Below are positions 1-6,737 of a DNA stretch of 6,737 bases, one piece after another. The first letter of the stretch is position 1; each line of letters opens with the position of its first letter. Origin of the DNA: Akkermansiaceae bacterium (GTDB lineage Bacteria > Verrucomicrobiota > Verrucomicrobiia > Verrucomicrobiales > Akkermansiaceae); the NCBI GenBank assembly GCA_023300065.1, contig JALZWJ010000072.1, positions 1 to 6,737 on the forward strand, read 5' to 3'. The notes beneath the pieces are model-generated. The model had not been told where the DNA came from. It ran no database searches and worked only from the letters and a program-made list of their open reading frames with translations. The translations under genes and the position numbers were made by a program.

Positions 1-29
1 GGCTATATGCCTACGCACCTTCGGGGCTT
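1..29 (+). repeat. Repeat box copy 1
   Basis: The core CCTACGCACCTTCGGGGCTT is preceded by GGCTATATG. It matches the copy at 5818-5846 at 25 of 29 positions. It contains CCTTCGGG, which as RNA would be a UUCG tetraloop closed by two C-G pairs. Confidence 0.8.
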
Positions 30-59
30 CCGGTGGCTTCCGGGGGTTCTGCGCTCTTA

Positions 60-79
60 CCCCGAGCCGAGGCTGGGGG
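60..79. repeat. GA-centred palindrome of the repeat (left copy)
   Basis: The arms CCCCGAGCC (60-68) and GGCTGGGGG (71-79) flank a central GA. They pair at eight of nine positions, with one G-G mismatch at the fifth pair. Stem length and centre are identical to the perfect palindrome at 5800-5819. Confidence 0.75.
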
Positions 80-101
80 CTCTATTCACCCAAGGGCATT
101 T

Positions 102-121
102 CACCTACGCACTTTCGGGGC
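102..121 (+). repeat. Repeat box copy 2
   Basis: The core CCTACGCACTTTCGGGGCT differs from copy 1 at one base (CTTTCGG instead of CCTTCGG). It lies about 20 bp beyond the helicase stop codon, so the element abuts the 3' end of that gene. Confidence 0.8.
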
Positions 122-122
122 T

Positions 123-138
123 GGGGATGGCCCACCCC
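123..138 (-). terminator. Possible weak hairpin after the helicase stop
   Basis: On the minus strand, GGGGTGGGCCATCCCC begins four bases after the helicase TAA. It can fold with a four-pair GGGG/CCCC stem, a one-base bulge and two inner pairs. No T-run follows, so it is not a classical Rho-independent terminator. It may only help to stop transcription or protect the 3' end. Confidence 0.2.
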
Positions 139-141
139 TCT

Positions 142-2646
142 TTAAAACGGGCCTACTCCTGTGAGTTTCAGGACGACTCGGTTTTGCTCGTCTGATTGGG
201 CGCGGTCCACTTCTAGAACGGCGCTCCAGTCGTTGAGGTCGGCTTCGTCGATGAGGGTTTGTTCTAATTTATCTCCTTCAATACGGAGATACTTCTTACT
301 CCGGGCCTCGGGGTCCATGCGGATGATGCCGTGTTCCTCACCGTAGCCCGCCATCATTTCGCGGAGTTCCAGAGATTTTCCACCCACCAATTCGGCGGCG
401 GCTTCATAGTTCTCGCGGGAGAGTTCTTTGACGAAATCAAAGACCGCTCGGCGGGTCGCGCGGAGGAATTCTGATTTCTTACGGGTGAACGGGACTTCCT
501 TTGCGGGAACCGCTTCTGCGACGTCCTCCCCTTCCCCATCTGGGTTGCGGAGTTTTTCCCATTCATCGATGAGACTGGAATCCACCTCTCTCACCATTCC
601 TTCAAGATACGATTCTGCCTCTTCCACTTCCTCCGTCTTCAAGGCAGGTGGCACGGTTTGGGAGAGGACTTTATAAACTTCCGAGAGATGCCTGAGTAGG
701 ACCGCTTCGCTCCGCTCCAAGCCGTAGTTCTTCACGTAGTCTTCAAACGATGACCAGTCCTCGAACATCTCGCGCACGATGGACTTTGGTCGCACTCCCG
801 CTTCCTTGGCCCACGGGTTATCGAGGACGAATTCATTATAGGTTTGGTAGATGAAGTCTTTTCCAGGCTTCGGGTGCTCCACTTGATCAAGCGCTTCCAT
901 GCGGTCGTCATACTCCACGCCCTCCTCCTTCATCTGCGCTACGAGCGCGCTCTTGATCTTATCGGTCTGCTTCCGGATTACCGCGGTGGGGTCTTCCAAA
1001 ATCGCTTCCACGAGCGAGAGCATATTCACGACATAGTCCGGGGCCTCGCGGTCCAGCTTCGGGATCGTCTCGATGAGATAGAGCCCCAGAGCTTGGTTCA
1101 TGGTGAAGTCATCTTGCAACTCGACATTCAGCTTCACCTTCGCGGGTCCAGTCCGCTCCGCCTTCGGGATGATGGTCAGGACCTTTCCCTCCACCAAGCC
1201 ACGGAAGAGCGCGAAGGCCTGCTTCCGCAGCGCCTTCTTCCGAACTGGAGTCTCATGGCTCGCCTCGATGATCCGCCTCAGCTCCGCACAGCCGTCCTCG
1301 TGCTCACGCGAGAGGACATTGAGCAAAGTCCCGTGACGGATATTAAAACTCGAGACCAGCTTTTCCGGCGGGGCGGTCTGCAATTTACTAAACGTCTTCT
1401 CATCCCAGTTCACGAAGCCCTTCTCCGGCGGCTTCTTTTTCTGGCCCTTGCTCTTCTTCCCCTTCGCCGCCGCCTTGGCATCGGACTTTAGGTTATCGAT
1501 GACATACTCGGGTGCCTGCGCGACCACGTAGCCGACGTCATCGAACCCACGTCGCCCAGCCCGGCCACAGATCTGTCGAAAATCCCGAACTGCGAGGATC
1601 TTCGTACTTTGCCCTCCATATTTATAAAGCTGCGTAAAGAGCACGGTCCGAATCGGGACGTTCACCCCCACCCCCAGCGTATCGGTCCCACAAATGACCT
1701 TCATTAACCCCTTCTGCGCCAGCTTCTCCACCAAGACCCGATACTTCGGCAACAGTCCCGCATGGTGAATCCCCAGCCCGTGACGGAGGAGCTTCTTCAT
1801 TTCCTTGCCGTAAGGGCTCTTAAAGTCGGCATCCTCCAGCACTCTAGAAATAGCGGCCTTTTCCTCCTTCGAGCAAAAGTTCCGGCTCATCAAATTCTGC
1901 GCGGTGCGGGCACAAGACAGCTGCGTAAAATGAACCAGATAGATCGGCGCGCGGTCTGCCTCCACCAATTCCTCGACCTGATCTTCCAAGGCCGTGGTGC
2001 TATACGAAAACTCCAGCGGCACCGGACGGTCCTCCGACTTCACCAGCACCGTCTCCGCCCCTGTGAGCGAGGTCAGTTCCTTCTGAAAAAACTCAGTTTC
2101 ACCCAGCGTGGCAGACATTAAAAGAAAACGCGCCTGCGGCATCGTCAGGAGCGGCACCTGCCAAGCCACCCCACGCTCGTGATCCGAGTAGTAGTGAAAC
2201 TCATCCATGATGACCTCATCCACCTTCGCCAGCGATCCCTCACGCAGCGCCATGTTGGAAAGAATCTCCGCCGTGCAGCAAATCACGGGAGCATCGGCAT
2301 TCACCGTGGCATCCCCCGTGATCATCCCGACATTCTCCGGGCCAAAAGTCTCGCAGAGCGAGAGGAACTTCTCATTCGCCAGTGCCTTAATCGGAACGGT
2401 GTAATAAGACCGCCGCCCCTGACAAATCGCCCGGAAATGCAGCGCCAGCGCCACCAGAGATTTCCCCGATCCGGTCGGCGTATTCAGAATGACATTCTTC
2501 CCCTCATAGAGTTCCAAGATTGCTTCTTCCTGATGATCATAGGGCTCGATACCCACCTCAATCAGCCATTCCAAAAAGACATCAAGCACCGCCGCGCTCG
2601 ATGACACATCACTCACTTTCGCTGGATCCAACTTAGCCACACACAA
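142..2646 (-). CDS. Ski2-like DEAD/DEAH-box helicase with DUF3516-type C-terminal region
   Basis: This is a superfamily 2 ATP-dependent helicase, probably acting on RNA in the cytoplasm. Numbering from the first possible start, the visible motifs are Walker A TPTGSGKS (56-63), [11 protein letters not shown] (motif Ia, 84-94), DEFH in the motif II position (148-151), SAT (178-180), the Ski2-type HHAGLLP (294-300), GVGVNVP (325-331) and [10 protein letters not shown] (358-367). A lysine-rich linker (about 388-409) separates the motor from a long C-terminal half that starts near FVNWDEKTF and resembles the DUF3516 region of actinobacterial helicases. Length (834 residues) and motif set look complete. 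An in-frame stop at 2656-2658 limits the start to TTG 2646 or GTG 2640; neither has a clear Shine-Dalgarno, and GTG 2640 is equally plausible. The substrate is unknown. The gap upstream suggests its own promoter. Confidence 0.93.
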   Translation of the reverse strand: MCVAKLDPAKVSDVSSSAAVLDVFLEWLIEVGIEPYDHQEEAILELYEGKNVILNTPTGSGKSLVALALHFRAICQGRRSYYTVPIKALANEKFLSLCETFGPENVGMITGDATVNADAPVICCTAEILSNMALREGSLAKVDEVIMDEFHYYSDHERGVAWQVPLLTMPQARFLLMSATLGETEFFQKELTSLTGAETVLVKSEDRPVPLEFSYSTTALEDQVEELVEADRAPIYLVHFTQLSCARTAQNLMSRNFCSKEEKAAISRVLEDADFKSPYGKEMKKLLRHGLGIHHAGLLPKYRVLVEKLAQKGLMKVICGTDTLGVGVNVPIRTVLFTQLYKYGGQSTKILAVRDFRQICGRAGRRGFDDVGYVVAQAPEYVIDNLKSDAKAAAKGKKSKGQKKKPPEKGFVNWDEKTFSKLQTAPPEKLVSSFNIRHGTLLNVLSREHEDGCAELRRIIEASHETPVRKKALRKQAFALFRGLVEGKVLTIIPKAERTGPAKVKLNVELQDDFTMNQALGLYLIETIPKLDREAPDYVVNMLSLVEAILEDPTAVIRKQTDKIKSALVAQMKEEGVEYDDRMEALDQVEHPKPGKDFIYQTYNEFVLDNPWAKEAGVRPKSIVREMFEDWSSFEDYVKNYGLERSEAVLLRHLSEVYKVLSQTVPPALKTEEVEEAESYLEGMVREVDSSLIDEWEKLRNPDGEGEDVAEAVPAKEVPFTRKKSEFLRATRRAVFDFVKELSRENYEAAAELVGGKSLELREMMAGYGEEHGIIRMDPEARSKKYLRIEGDKLEQTLIDEADLNDWSAVLEVDRAQSDEQNRVVLKLTGVGPF

Positions 2647-2919
2647 ACCGTGACTTTAAGTGATGAGATGTAAAGGCTGGGGCACGCCATTCCTCATCGA
2701 CACTTCAGGTCGATCTTTCTATCGAGGGTTTTATGAGGGTAAAATAGCTGCTTTTGGCCTTCACTCTCAGTTCGGGCAGCTCCTTGGCACAAGTAGAGTC
2801 CGAAACCGATCCAGAAAGGGACGTCTAAGCAATCAGCGAGTCTCACAGACAGCTAAAGACCCAGTTTATCAAGAAATTGCGCAGTCTTCCAAAGGGAGAT
2901 CAGCGGAAAGAATGTTGGC
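2647..2919. other. Intergenic gap with no convincing gene
   Basis: These 273 bp separate the GNAT stop from the helicase start and must carry any helicase promoter. I see no strong -35/-10 pair on the minus strand, no tRNA-like fold and no copy of the box repeat. Two small inverted repeats are visible: TCGAT/ATCGA at 2710-2725 and AGCTGC/GCAGCT at 2746-2781. Both are short enough to be chance. A plus-strand frame at 2660-2923 spans the gap but has no protein-like signature. Confidence 0.6.
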
Positions 2920-3420
2920 CTAAGAGCAACTCATTCGTGGCACCACCTCCGTCTTAAAAACGCGAAACCCCCGCTTCTCATAATTCGCGACTGCGTGCGG
3001 ATGGTCCTCGCTGCACGTGTGGACCCAGACACGCCGCGTCCCGCTATCTGCCCACGCCCGCTTGATCGCGACCGTAAGCATCGCGGAACCGATCCCACGC
3101 CCGATCATGGCAGCTCGCAGGCCGAAGTAGACAATTTCAACGTTCCCTTTCTCTTGCTTCTCCAGCTCAAAGTATCCCGCTTCCTCACCCTCGAAGCTTA
3201 CGATCCAGGTCTCAACCTCCGCTCGCATGGCCCAGCGGGTCCATTGCTCCTCTCTCCAACCAAGCCGATCCGTCCACTGCCATTTCTCTCCGATTTCGCG
3301 GTAAAGGCGCTCATTGATCACAGGGTCATGGACTTGTGTGAAGGCAAAACCTGCGGGAATTCCCGAAGGAGAAAATCCCCCCCAAGAATTCATCTCCAAA
3401 GAATAAATGGTCGAGTTCAT
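2920..3420 (-). CDS. GNAT-family N-acetyltransferase
   Basis: This 166-residue protein of usual single-domain GNAT size transfers an acetyl group from acetyl-CoA to an unknown amine. The acetyl-CoA pyrophosphate loop is visible as IGRGIGSAML (about 106-115), preceded by the beta-4 strand VEIVYFGL. VWVHTC (131-136) and ANYEKRGF (145-152) match the C-terminal GNAT signature, where Tyr147 is in the position often used as general acid. I chose the ATG at 3420 because its ATGA overlaps the upstream stop TGA (3419-3417), a typical translational coupling. A GTG at 3426 and an ATG ten codons inside are alternatives. No Shine-Dalgarno is needed if coupled. The N-terminal part (EKWQWTDRLGW) is aromatic-rich. 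The substrate could be a small molecule or a protein N-terminus; the sequence does not decide. Confidence 0.88.
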   Translation of the reverse strand: MNSTIYSLEMNSWGGFSPSGIPAGFAFTQVHDPVINERLYREIGEKWQWTDRLGWREEQWTRWAMRAEVETWIVSFEGEEAGYFELEKQEKGNVEIVYFGLRAAMIGRGIGSAMLTVAIKRAWADSGTRRVWVHTCSEDHPHAVANYEKRGFRVFKTEVVPRMSCS

Positions 3421-3899
3421 CGGCACGGAAGCCGGGTGAGAATCTTCATCAAAACGTCACCACTCTGGTGCTCAAAAAGAGCCTGCTCTCTCATCCACTG
3501 AGTGACCTTGAGAAGCTCGACCTCGGTGAGCGCGAGCGCTTTGAGCGGAGCAAGATCCTCCCCATCGCCCTTCCGCACCGCGCGGTAGAGATGGAGGTAT
3601 TTTTGACCCGGTCGCCCCAGGAAAGAAACCCGTAAGGTCTCACTGTAGTCGATCTCCTCGAGCCCTTCCCAAAAGTCCTTTGGCAATTTCTCGATCTCAA
3701 GGCGTGCCGCCGTGGTGGTATCTAAGATCATCTCCGCCTCTGCAGCCGCCGCCTGCACGTGGAGTGGCAGGGGAAAGGCATCCTGAAAACTCTCACCCGC
3801 CACCGCGATCACCTCGATCCGGCCAGCGTCTTCCCACACGACGAGGTGAGCCGGTTCCTCCAGCTTCCCTCCAAGTTTCTCTAGAGCGGGTAACTTCAT
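3417..3899 (-). CDS. Unrecognised 160-residue protein coupled to menF-like and GNAT genes
   Basis: I do not recognise a family. The protein is soluble by appearance, with no signal peptide or membrane segment. It starts MKLPALEKLGG and alternates short hydrophobic strand-like stretches (HLVVWED, RIEVIAVAG, LRVSFLG, KYLHLYRAV) with charged helical ones, and ends in a helix-like segment (LTEVELLKVTQWMREQALF). An alanine-rich helix (HVQAAAAEAEM) sits near residue 50. It is held between two genes by four-base ATGA overlaps on both sides (3896-3899 with the menF-like stop, 3417-3420 with the GNAT start). That supports it being a real translated gene and fixes its ATG at 3899. A role linked to the menF-like enzyme or to the acetyltransferase is only an inference from this coupling. 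Confidence 0.82.
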   Translation of the reverse strand: MKLPALEKLGGKLEEPAHLVVWEDAGRIEVIAVAGESFQDAFPLPLHVQAAAAEAEMILDTTTAARLEIEKLPKDFWEGLEEIDYSETLRVSFLGRPGQKYLHLYRAVRKGDGEDLAPLKALALTEVELLKVTQWMREQALFEHQSGDVLMKILTRLPCR

Positions 3900-4882
3900 G
3901 ACTGGGAGAAAAAGAGATCACGCACGGACTCCCGCTTCAGAGCAAGTTCGCGCCATTCGTTGACGAGGCGGCTTTCCTGAATCACACCGCAACCACTGGG
4001 AAGGGAGAATTCATCGCCCTTCCACGAGACCATACGAATCGCGACAAGGGCCTCGAAATCGCCATCGCGGAGGAGGCCGAAGGGCGCACCAAACTCGACG
4101 GGGCAGTCCAGACGCTCACGCCAATCGGTTAAGAGATCCATCGTGGCCCGCGTCCGTGGAAGTGGGCCCAGAGCGGGGGTCGGGTGTAGTCGCGCGATCA
4201 ATGACTTCGTTTCCTCGTACTTATAAAGTTCGACGTTAATGAGGGTCTGAAAGTGGATGAGCTTTCCGAGATCTAGAATGCCACGTTCCTTCTGCACCAC
4301 CATGCCGAGGTCGGAGAGCTTTGCGATGAGGGTTTGCGCCACGAACTGGTGTTCCCGGATTTCCTTTTCATCGATTGCAAAGATCTGGCGCTCCTCACTC
4401 CGCGCGGTGCCTGCCAGAGCCATCGTGTAGATCCGGCCATCGAAGTAGCGGAAGAGGACCTCCGGAGTCGCTCCAATGAATCCGCCATCTTCTCCGATCC
4501 ATCCGTAAGGACGTAGCGTTTTCGGGAGATTGAGAAGGGTAGATAAAAGCTCATCTGGCGAGCATGATCCCCGCCCCTTCGCGGTCACAACCGGGACTGA
4601 TTTCTCAATCACCCCTTGGCCAATCGCATCGGACACCTCGTGGAAAATTTCGGCAAACCCTGCGGGGTCAGGATCTTCCCACACCACCTCCGCCGCACTG
4701 GATGAGGGGGCTTTTTCCAACATCTCCACGCGGTCCGGCACCCGCCACGGTTTCGCCTCGCTGAGGGCGAAGTCATTGCGATAAAAAGCCACCCCAGCAG
4801 AGGGTGGCTCAGCAAATGCGGTAAATGGGCCATAGCCGACGAGGACCTCGCCGGTTCGGGTTCCAAAGACCGCTCTTTCCAT
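3896..4882 (-). CDS. menF: Chorismate-binding enzyme, probable isochorismate synthase (MenF/EntC type)
   Basis: It likely converts chorismate to isochorismate, the first step towards menaquinone, or towards a siderophore or salicylate. From ATG 4882, Lys94 (VIEKSVPV) aligns with the general base Lys190 of E. coli MenF and Glu141 (GATPEVLF) with the acid Glu240. Glu177 (REHQF) and the NEWRE segment (308-312) fit the Mg-binding glutamates. LAGTA (156-160) and LHPTPALGPLPR (232-243) are the MenF/EntC versions of these motifs, unlike the PIAGTR type of anthranilate and aminodeoxychorismate synthases. At 328 residues it is about 100 shorter than E. coli MenF; the loss is N-terminal and the catalytic domain looks whole. 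The arginine of the usual REWYAG/RELFGG motif is absent (PVEFGAPFG, 261-269). It starts 7 bp after the tpiA stop and overlaps the next gene by ATGA. Aminodeoxychorismate synthase is a less likely alternative. Confidence 0.83.
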   Translation of the reverse strand: MERAVFGTRTGEVLVGYGPFTAFAEPPSAGVAFYRNDFALSEAKPWRVPDRVEMLEKAPSSSAAEVVWEDPDPAGFAEIFHEVSDAIGQGVIEKSVPVVTAKGRGSCSPDELLSTLLNLPKTLRPYGWIGEDGGFIGATPEVLFRYFDGRIYTMALAGTARSEERQIFAIDEKEIREHQFVAQTLIAKLSDLGMVVQKERGILDLGKLIHFQTLINVELYKYEETKSLIARLHPTPALGPLPRTRATMDLLTDWRERLDCPVEFGAPFGLLRDGDFEALVAIRMVSWKGDEFSLPSGCGVIQESRLVNEWRELALKRESVRDLFFSQS

Positions 4883-4889
4883 GATGCGA

Positions 4890-5654
<765 letters not shown>

Positions 5655-5660
5655 GTCTCT

Positions 5661-5681
5661 GGCGAGGTAACTCACCTCACC
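5661..5681 (-). promoter_or_regulatory. Hairpin in the tpiA leader overlapping a Shine-Dalgarno-like sequence
   Basis: The minus-strand RNA reads GGUGAGGU, loop GAGUU, ACCUCGCC. This gives an uninterrupted eight-pair stem with one U-G wobble, ending six bases before the tpiA ATG. The 5' arm and loop contain GAGGUGA, a seven-base match to the Shine-Dalgarno consensus. It lies 17 bases from the start codon, longer than usual, and its GAGGU is paired with ACCUC, an anti-Shine-Dalgarno-like run. The fold is seen in the sequence; a role in controlling translation is inferred. Confidence 0.4.
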
Positions 5682-5708
5682 AGATTGCGCAAGGCTGATC
5701 GTATCTCC

Positions 5709-5730
5709 AGCTCCGGAGGTGCGCAGGCAT
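5709..5730 (-). repeat. Repeat box, inverted copy
   Basis: Read on the minus strand, this is ATGCCTGCGCACC followed by TCCGGAGCT. It matches the plus-strand box at 5758-5779 at 19 of 22 positions. It is the only copy in the window in the reverse orientation and lies in the region upstream of tpiA. Confidence 0.75.
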
Positions 5731-5757
5731 GCTGGAGGACGCAATCCGGCTCCAAAC

Positions 5758-5779
5758 GTGCCTACGCACCTTCGGAGCT
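5758..5779 (+). repeat. Repeat box copy 3
   Basis: The core CCTACGCACCTTCGGAGCT differs by one base from the copy at 1-29 (GGAGCT for GGGGCT). With 5709-5730 it forms an inverted pair separated by 28 bp. As RNA the two arms could pair across 22 positions with one true mismatch and G-U wobbles. Confidence 0.8.
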
Positions 5780-5799
5780 ACCCATTTCTGTCAGCCTAA

Positions 5800-5819
5800 C
5801 CACGGGCCGAGGCCCGTGG
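5800..5819. terminator. Perfect GA-centred palindrome, possible bidirectional transcription stop
   Basis: The arms CCACGGGCC (5800-5808) and GGCCCGTGG (5811-5819) are exactly complementary around a central GA. The palindrome lies directly beyond the epimerase stop codon (5820-5822). It is the right copy of the palindrome at 60-79. It is GC-rich and well placed to terminate the epimerase transcript, but it has no T-run, so repeat membership is more certain than terminator function. Confidence 0.5.
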
Positions 5820-5846
5820 CTATAGGCCTGCGCCACTTCGGGGCTT
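5818..5846 (+). repeat. Repeat box copy 4, inside the epimerase 3' end
   Basis: GGCTATAGGCCTGCG followed by CCACTTCGGGGCTT matches the copy at 1-29 at 25 of 29 positions. Positions 5820-5846 of this copy are the stop codon and last eight codons of the epimerase. Confidence 0.8.
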
Positions 5847-6737
5847 GAGAGACTCTAGCTGATCCAGCGCTTTATCGAAATCCGGCCATTGGAATTCGAA
5901 CCCCTCCGCCTGAATCCGGGTGGGCAGGACCCAGCGGCTTTTAAGGACGAGTTCGGTCTCTGAACGCATAAAAAAAGTCCCTATCTTAAGCATCCACCAA
6001 GTGGCCGGCAGTCCAAAGCCCCGCCCTGCAATGCGCCGGAACCCTGCCATGCAGCCGGCGTTGTCGGTGGGATTTGGCGCTGAGAGATTGTAAAAATCCT
6101 GGAGAGTTTCCCGCCCGATCATCCACTCGATCGCGCCGCAAAAATCATCGATATGAATCCAGCTCATCTTTTGACGGCCGCACCCCATCTTCCCGCCCAG
6201 TCCCAGCGCGGCGATTTTTCGGAGGTAGTCGAACACTGAGCCCGGTTCATTTCCGAGGACGATGGCGGTCCGCATCGCCACTTTTTTCACGCCATCCGGC
6301 ACCTCACTCTCGCCGAGGGCCTTTTCCCAAGCCTTCGCGACTTCGACGGAAAAACCCGTTCCGATTTCGCCACCCTCTTCATCCTGCGGACAATCTTCGG
6401 CATGGCGGTAGATCGTGGCGGTACTGGAATTCAGCCAAAGGTGTGGAGGGTTCTCGCATTGGCGAATCGCTTCTCCGAGAATCGTCGTACTGGCGAGCCG
6501 GCTTTGAAAAATCGCGGCCTTATTCTTTTCGTGATAGCGGCAGTTCACGCTCTTCCCGGCGAGATTTACCAGGACATCTGCGCCATCTAGTTCAGCAGCC
6601 CAGTCCCCGATCGTCTGCCCATCCCAGTGAACGTCCTTCGCCTCCGGAGTCACTCCCCCATTACGGCTCAGCCCTACCACTTCCCACCCTAGTTGGTGGA
6701 ACCATTGGGCGAGGTATTTCCCAAGGAAGCCATTGGC
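5820..6737 (-). CDS. TIGR01777-family NAD(P)-dependent epimerase, 5' end cut by window edge
   Basis: This is an extended short-chain dehydrogenase-type protein (YfcH/SDR39U1-like) whose substrate is not established for the family. A GTG at 6680 can be read as a start, but the frame stays open to the window edge and encodes ANGFLGKYLAQ, the end of the GxxGxxG nucleotide-binding motif. The real start therefore lies just outside, and about ten residues are missing. In the 305 visible residues are VLVNLAGKSVNCRY (the family's NLAG signature), SSTATIYR near the active site, SWIHIDDF, and the C-terminal DUF1731-type segment LVLKSRWVLPTRIQAEGFEF. The natural C-terminus seems to be around QLESL. The final KPRSGAGL and the TAG are encoded by a repeat box. 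It is co-directional with tpiA, but the repeat cluster and palindrome lie between them. Confidence 0.93.
   Translation of the reverse strand, partial: ANGFLGKYLAQWFHQLGWEVVGLSRNGGVTPEAKDVHWDGQTIGDWAAELDGADVLVNLAGKSVNCRYHEKNKAAIFQSRLASTTILGEAIRQCENPPHLWLNSSTATIYRHAEDCPQDEEGGEIGTGFSVEVAKAWEKALGESEVPDGVKKVAMRTAIVLGNEPGSVFDYLRKIAALGLGGKMGCGRQKMSWIHIDDFCGAIEWMIGRETLQDFYNLSAPNPTDNAGCMAGFRRIAGRGFGLPATWWMLKIGTFFMRSETELVLKSRWVLPTRIQAEGFEFQWPDFDKALDQLESLKPRSGAGL

Larger units (their letters stand above)
1..138. repeat. Left composite repeat cluster (box, palindrome, box)
   Basis: This non-coding stretch lies immediately downstream of the helicase stop. It contains a box copy at 1-29, a 9/10 tandem duplication of GGCTTCCGGT at 25-44, a GA-centred palindrome at 60-79 and a second box at 102-121. 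The same parts in the same order and orientation recur at 5758-5846, so this is a dispersed family and not a chance similarity. The window opens inside the first unit, because GGCTAT at its first bases is the sequence that follows the palindrome in the right-hand copy. Short open frames cross the cluster, but none looks like a protein. Intergenic repeats of this general look are familiar to me from Planctomycetota and Verrucomicrobiota genomes; that is recollection, not a search result. Confidence 0.8.
5709..5846. repeat. Right composite repeat cluster
   Basis: This contains an inverted box (5709-5730), a direct box (5758-5779), a 20-bp linker, the perfect palindrome (5800-5819) and another direct box (5818-5846). 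The order box, palindrome, box is the same as at 1-121, but the spacing is shorter: box starts are about 60 bp apart here and about 93 bp apart on the left. It fills most of the 165 bp between tpiA and the epimerase, so any tpiA promoter lies within or beside it. Confidence 0.8.

Noticed and set aside
1..138. CRISPR array
   Set aside because: There are only two box copies with unequal, structured material between them. The box is not a uniform repeat with regular spacers, and the same arrangement recurs elsewhere in the window.
844..1491. Plus-strand 215-codon open frame inside the helicase
   Set aside because: It is fully antisense to a helicase region with clear family features. Its Leu/Arg-rich composition is the usual shadow of a GC-rich gene on the other strand.
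2746..2781. Inverted repeat AGCTGC/GCAGCT as an operator or terminator for the gap
   Set aside because: It has only six pairs across a 24-base loop with no T-run. Such a match is expected by chance in a gap of this size.
2660..2923. Plus-strand 87-codon open frame filling the GNAT-helicase gap
   Set aside because: It has no Shine-Dalgarno and no recognisable motif, it is Ser/Arg/Gly/Gln-rich as random sequence would be, and it runs against all neighbouring genes. It is not impossible, but I cannot support it.
2995..3501. Plus-strand 168-codon open frame across the GNAT and unknown genes
   Set aside because: It is antisense to a clear acetyltransferase and to the ATGA-coupled junction. Its Pro/Arg/Leu-rich translation has no domain signature.
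5655..5744. 30-residue N-terminal extension of TpiA from a TTG start
   Set aside because: Triosephosphate isomerases normally begin close to the AANWK motif. The extension is encoded partly by the inverted repeat box and shows no targeting-peptide character.

Overview
This 6.7 kb window is a compact bacterial chromosomal segment in which every convincing gene lies on the minus strand. Reading in the direction of transcription (high to low coordinates), the order is: a TIGR01777-type NAD(P)-dependent epimerase running off the right edge; triosephosphate isomerase (tpiA); a chorismate-binding enzyme of the isochorismate synthase type (menF-like); an unrecognised 160-residue protein; a GNAT acetyltransferase; and a Ski2-like DEAD/DEAH helicase with a C-terminal DUF3516-type region. 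The moderately high GC content, the DUF3516-type helicase and intergenic repeats of the 'CCTACGCACCTTCGGGGCT' kind suggest the Planctomycetota/Verrucomicrobiota group, more likely Verrucomicrobiota. No rRNA or other phylogenetic marker is present, so this is an inference.

Layout. Positions 1-138 hold a repeat cluster just downstream of the helicase stop. Positions 142-2646 are the helicase. Positions 2647-2919 are a 273-bp gap with no convincing gene. Positions 2920-4882 are three genes joined by two ATGA stop/start overlaps (menF-like, unknown, GNAT). Their first gene begins 7 bp after the tpiA stop, so tpiA, menF-like, the unknown gene and the GNAT gene probably form one operon. Positions 5655-5819 are the tpiA leader and a second repeat cluster. 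Positions 5820-6737 are the epimerase, whose 5' end lies outside the window.

How the genes relate. TpiA is central glycolysis. The menF-like enzyme would feed chorismate into menaquinone or another isochorismate product. The unknown protein and the GNAT enzyme are probably translationally coupled to it, but nothing shows their substrates. The helicase follows in the same direction after a larger gap and may have its own promoter.

The most notable non-coding signal is a composite repeat made of a roughly 20-29 bp box and a 9-bp-stem palindrome centred on GA. It occurs in two clusters that bracket the five complete genes. One copy supplies the last eight codons and the stop codon of the epimerase. 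Two copies form an inverted pair upstream of tpiA. The two palindromes differ in sequence but keep pairing, with two compensatory pair changes. I do not see a recognisable defence, mobile or biosynthetic system here. The repeat family and the menF-like/unknown/GNAT cassette are the parts worth following up.
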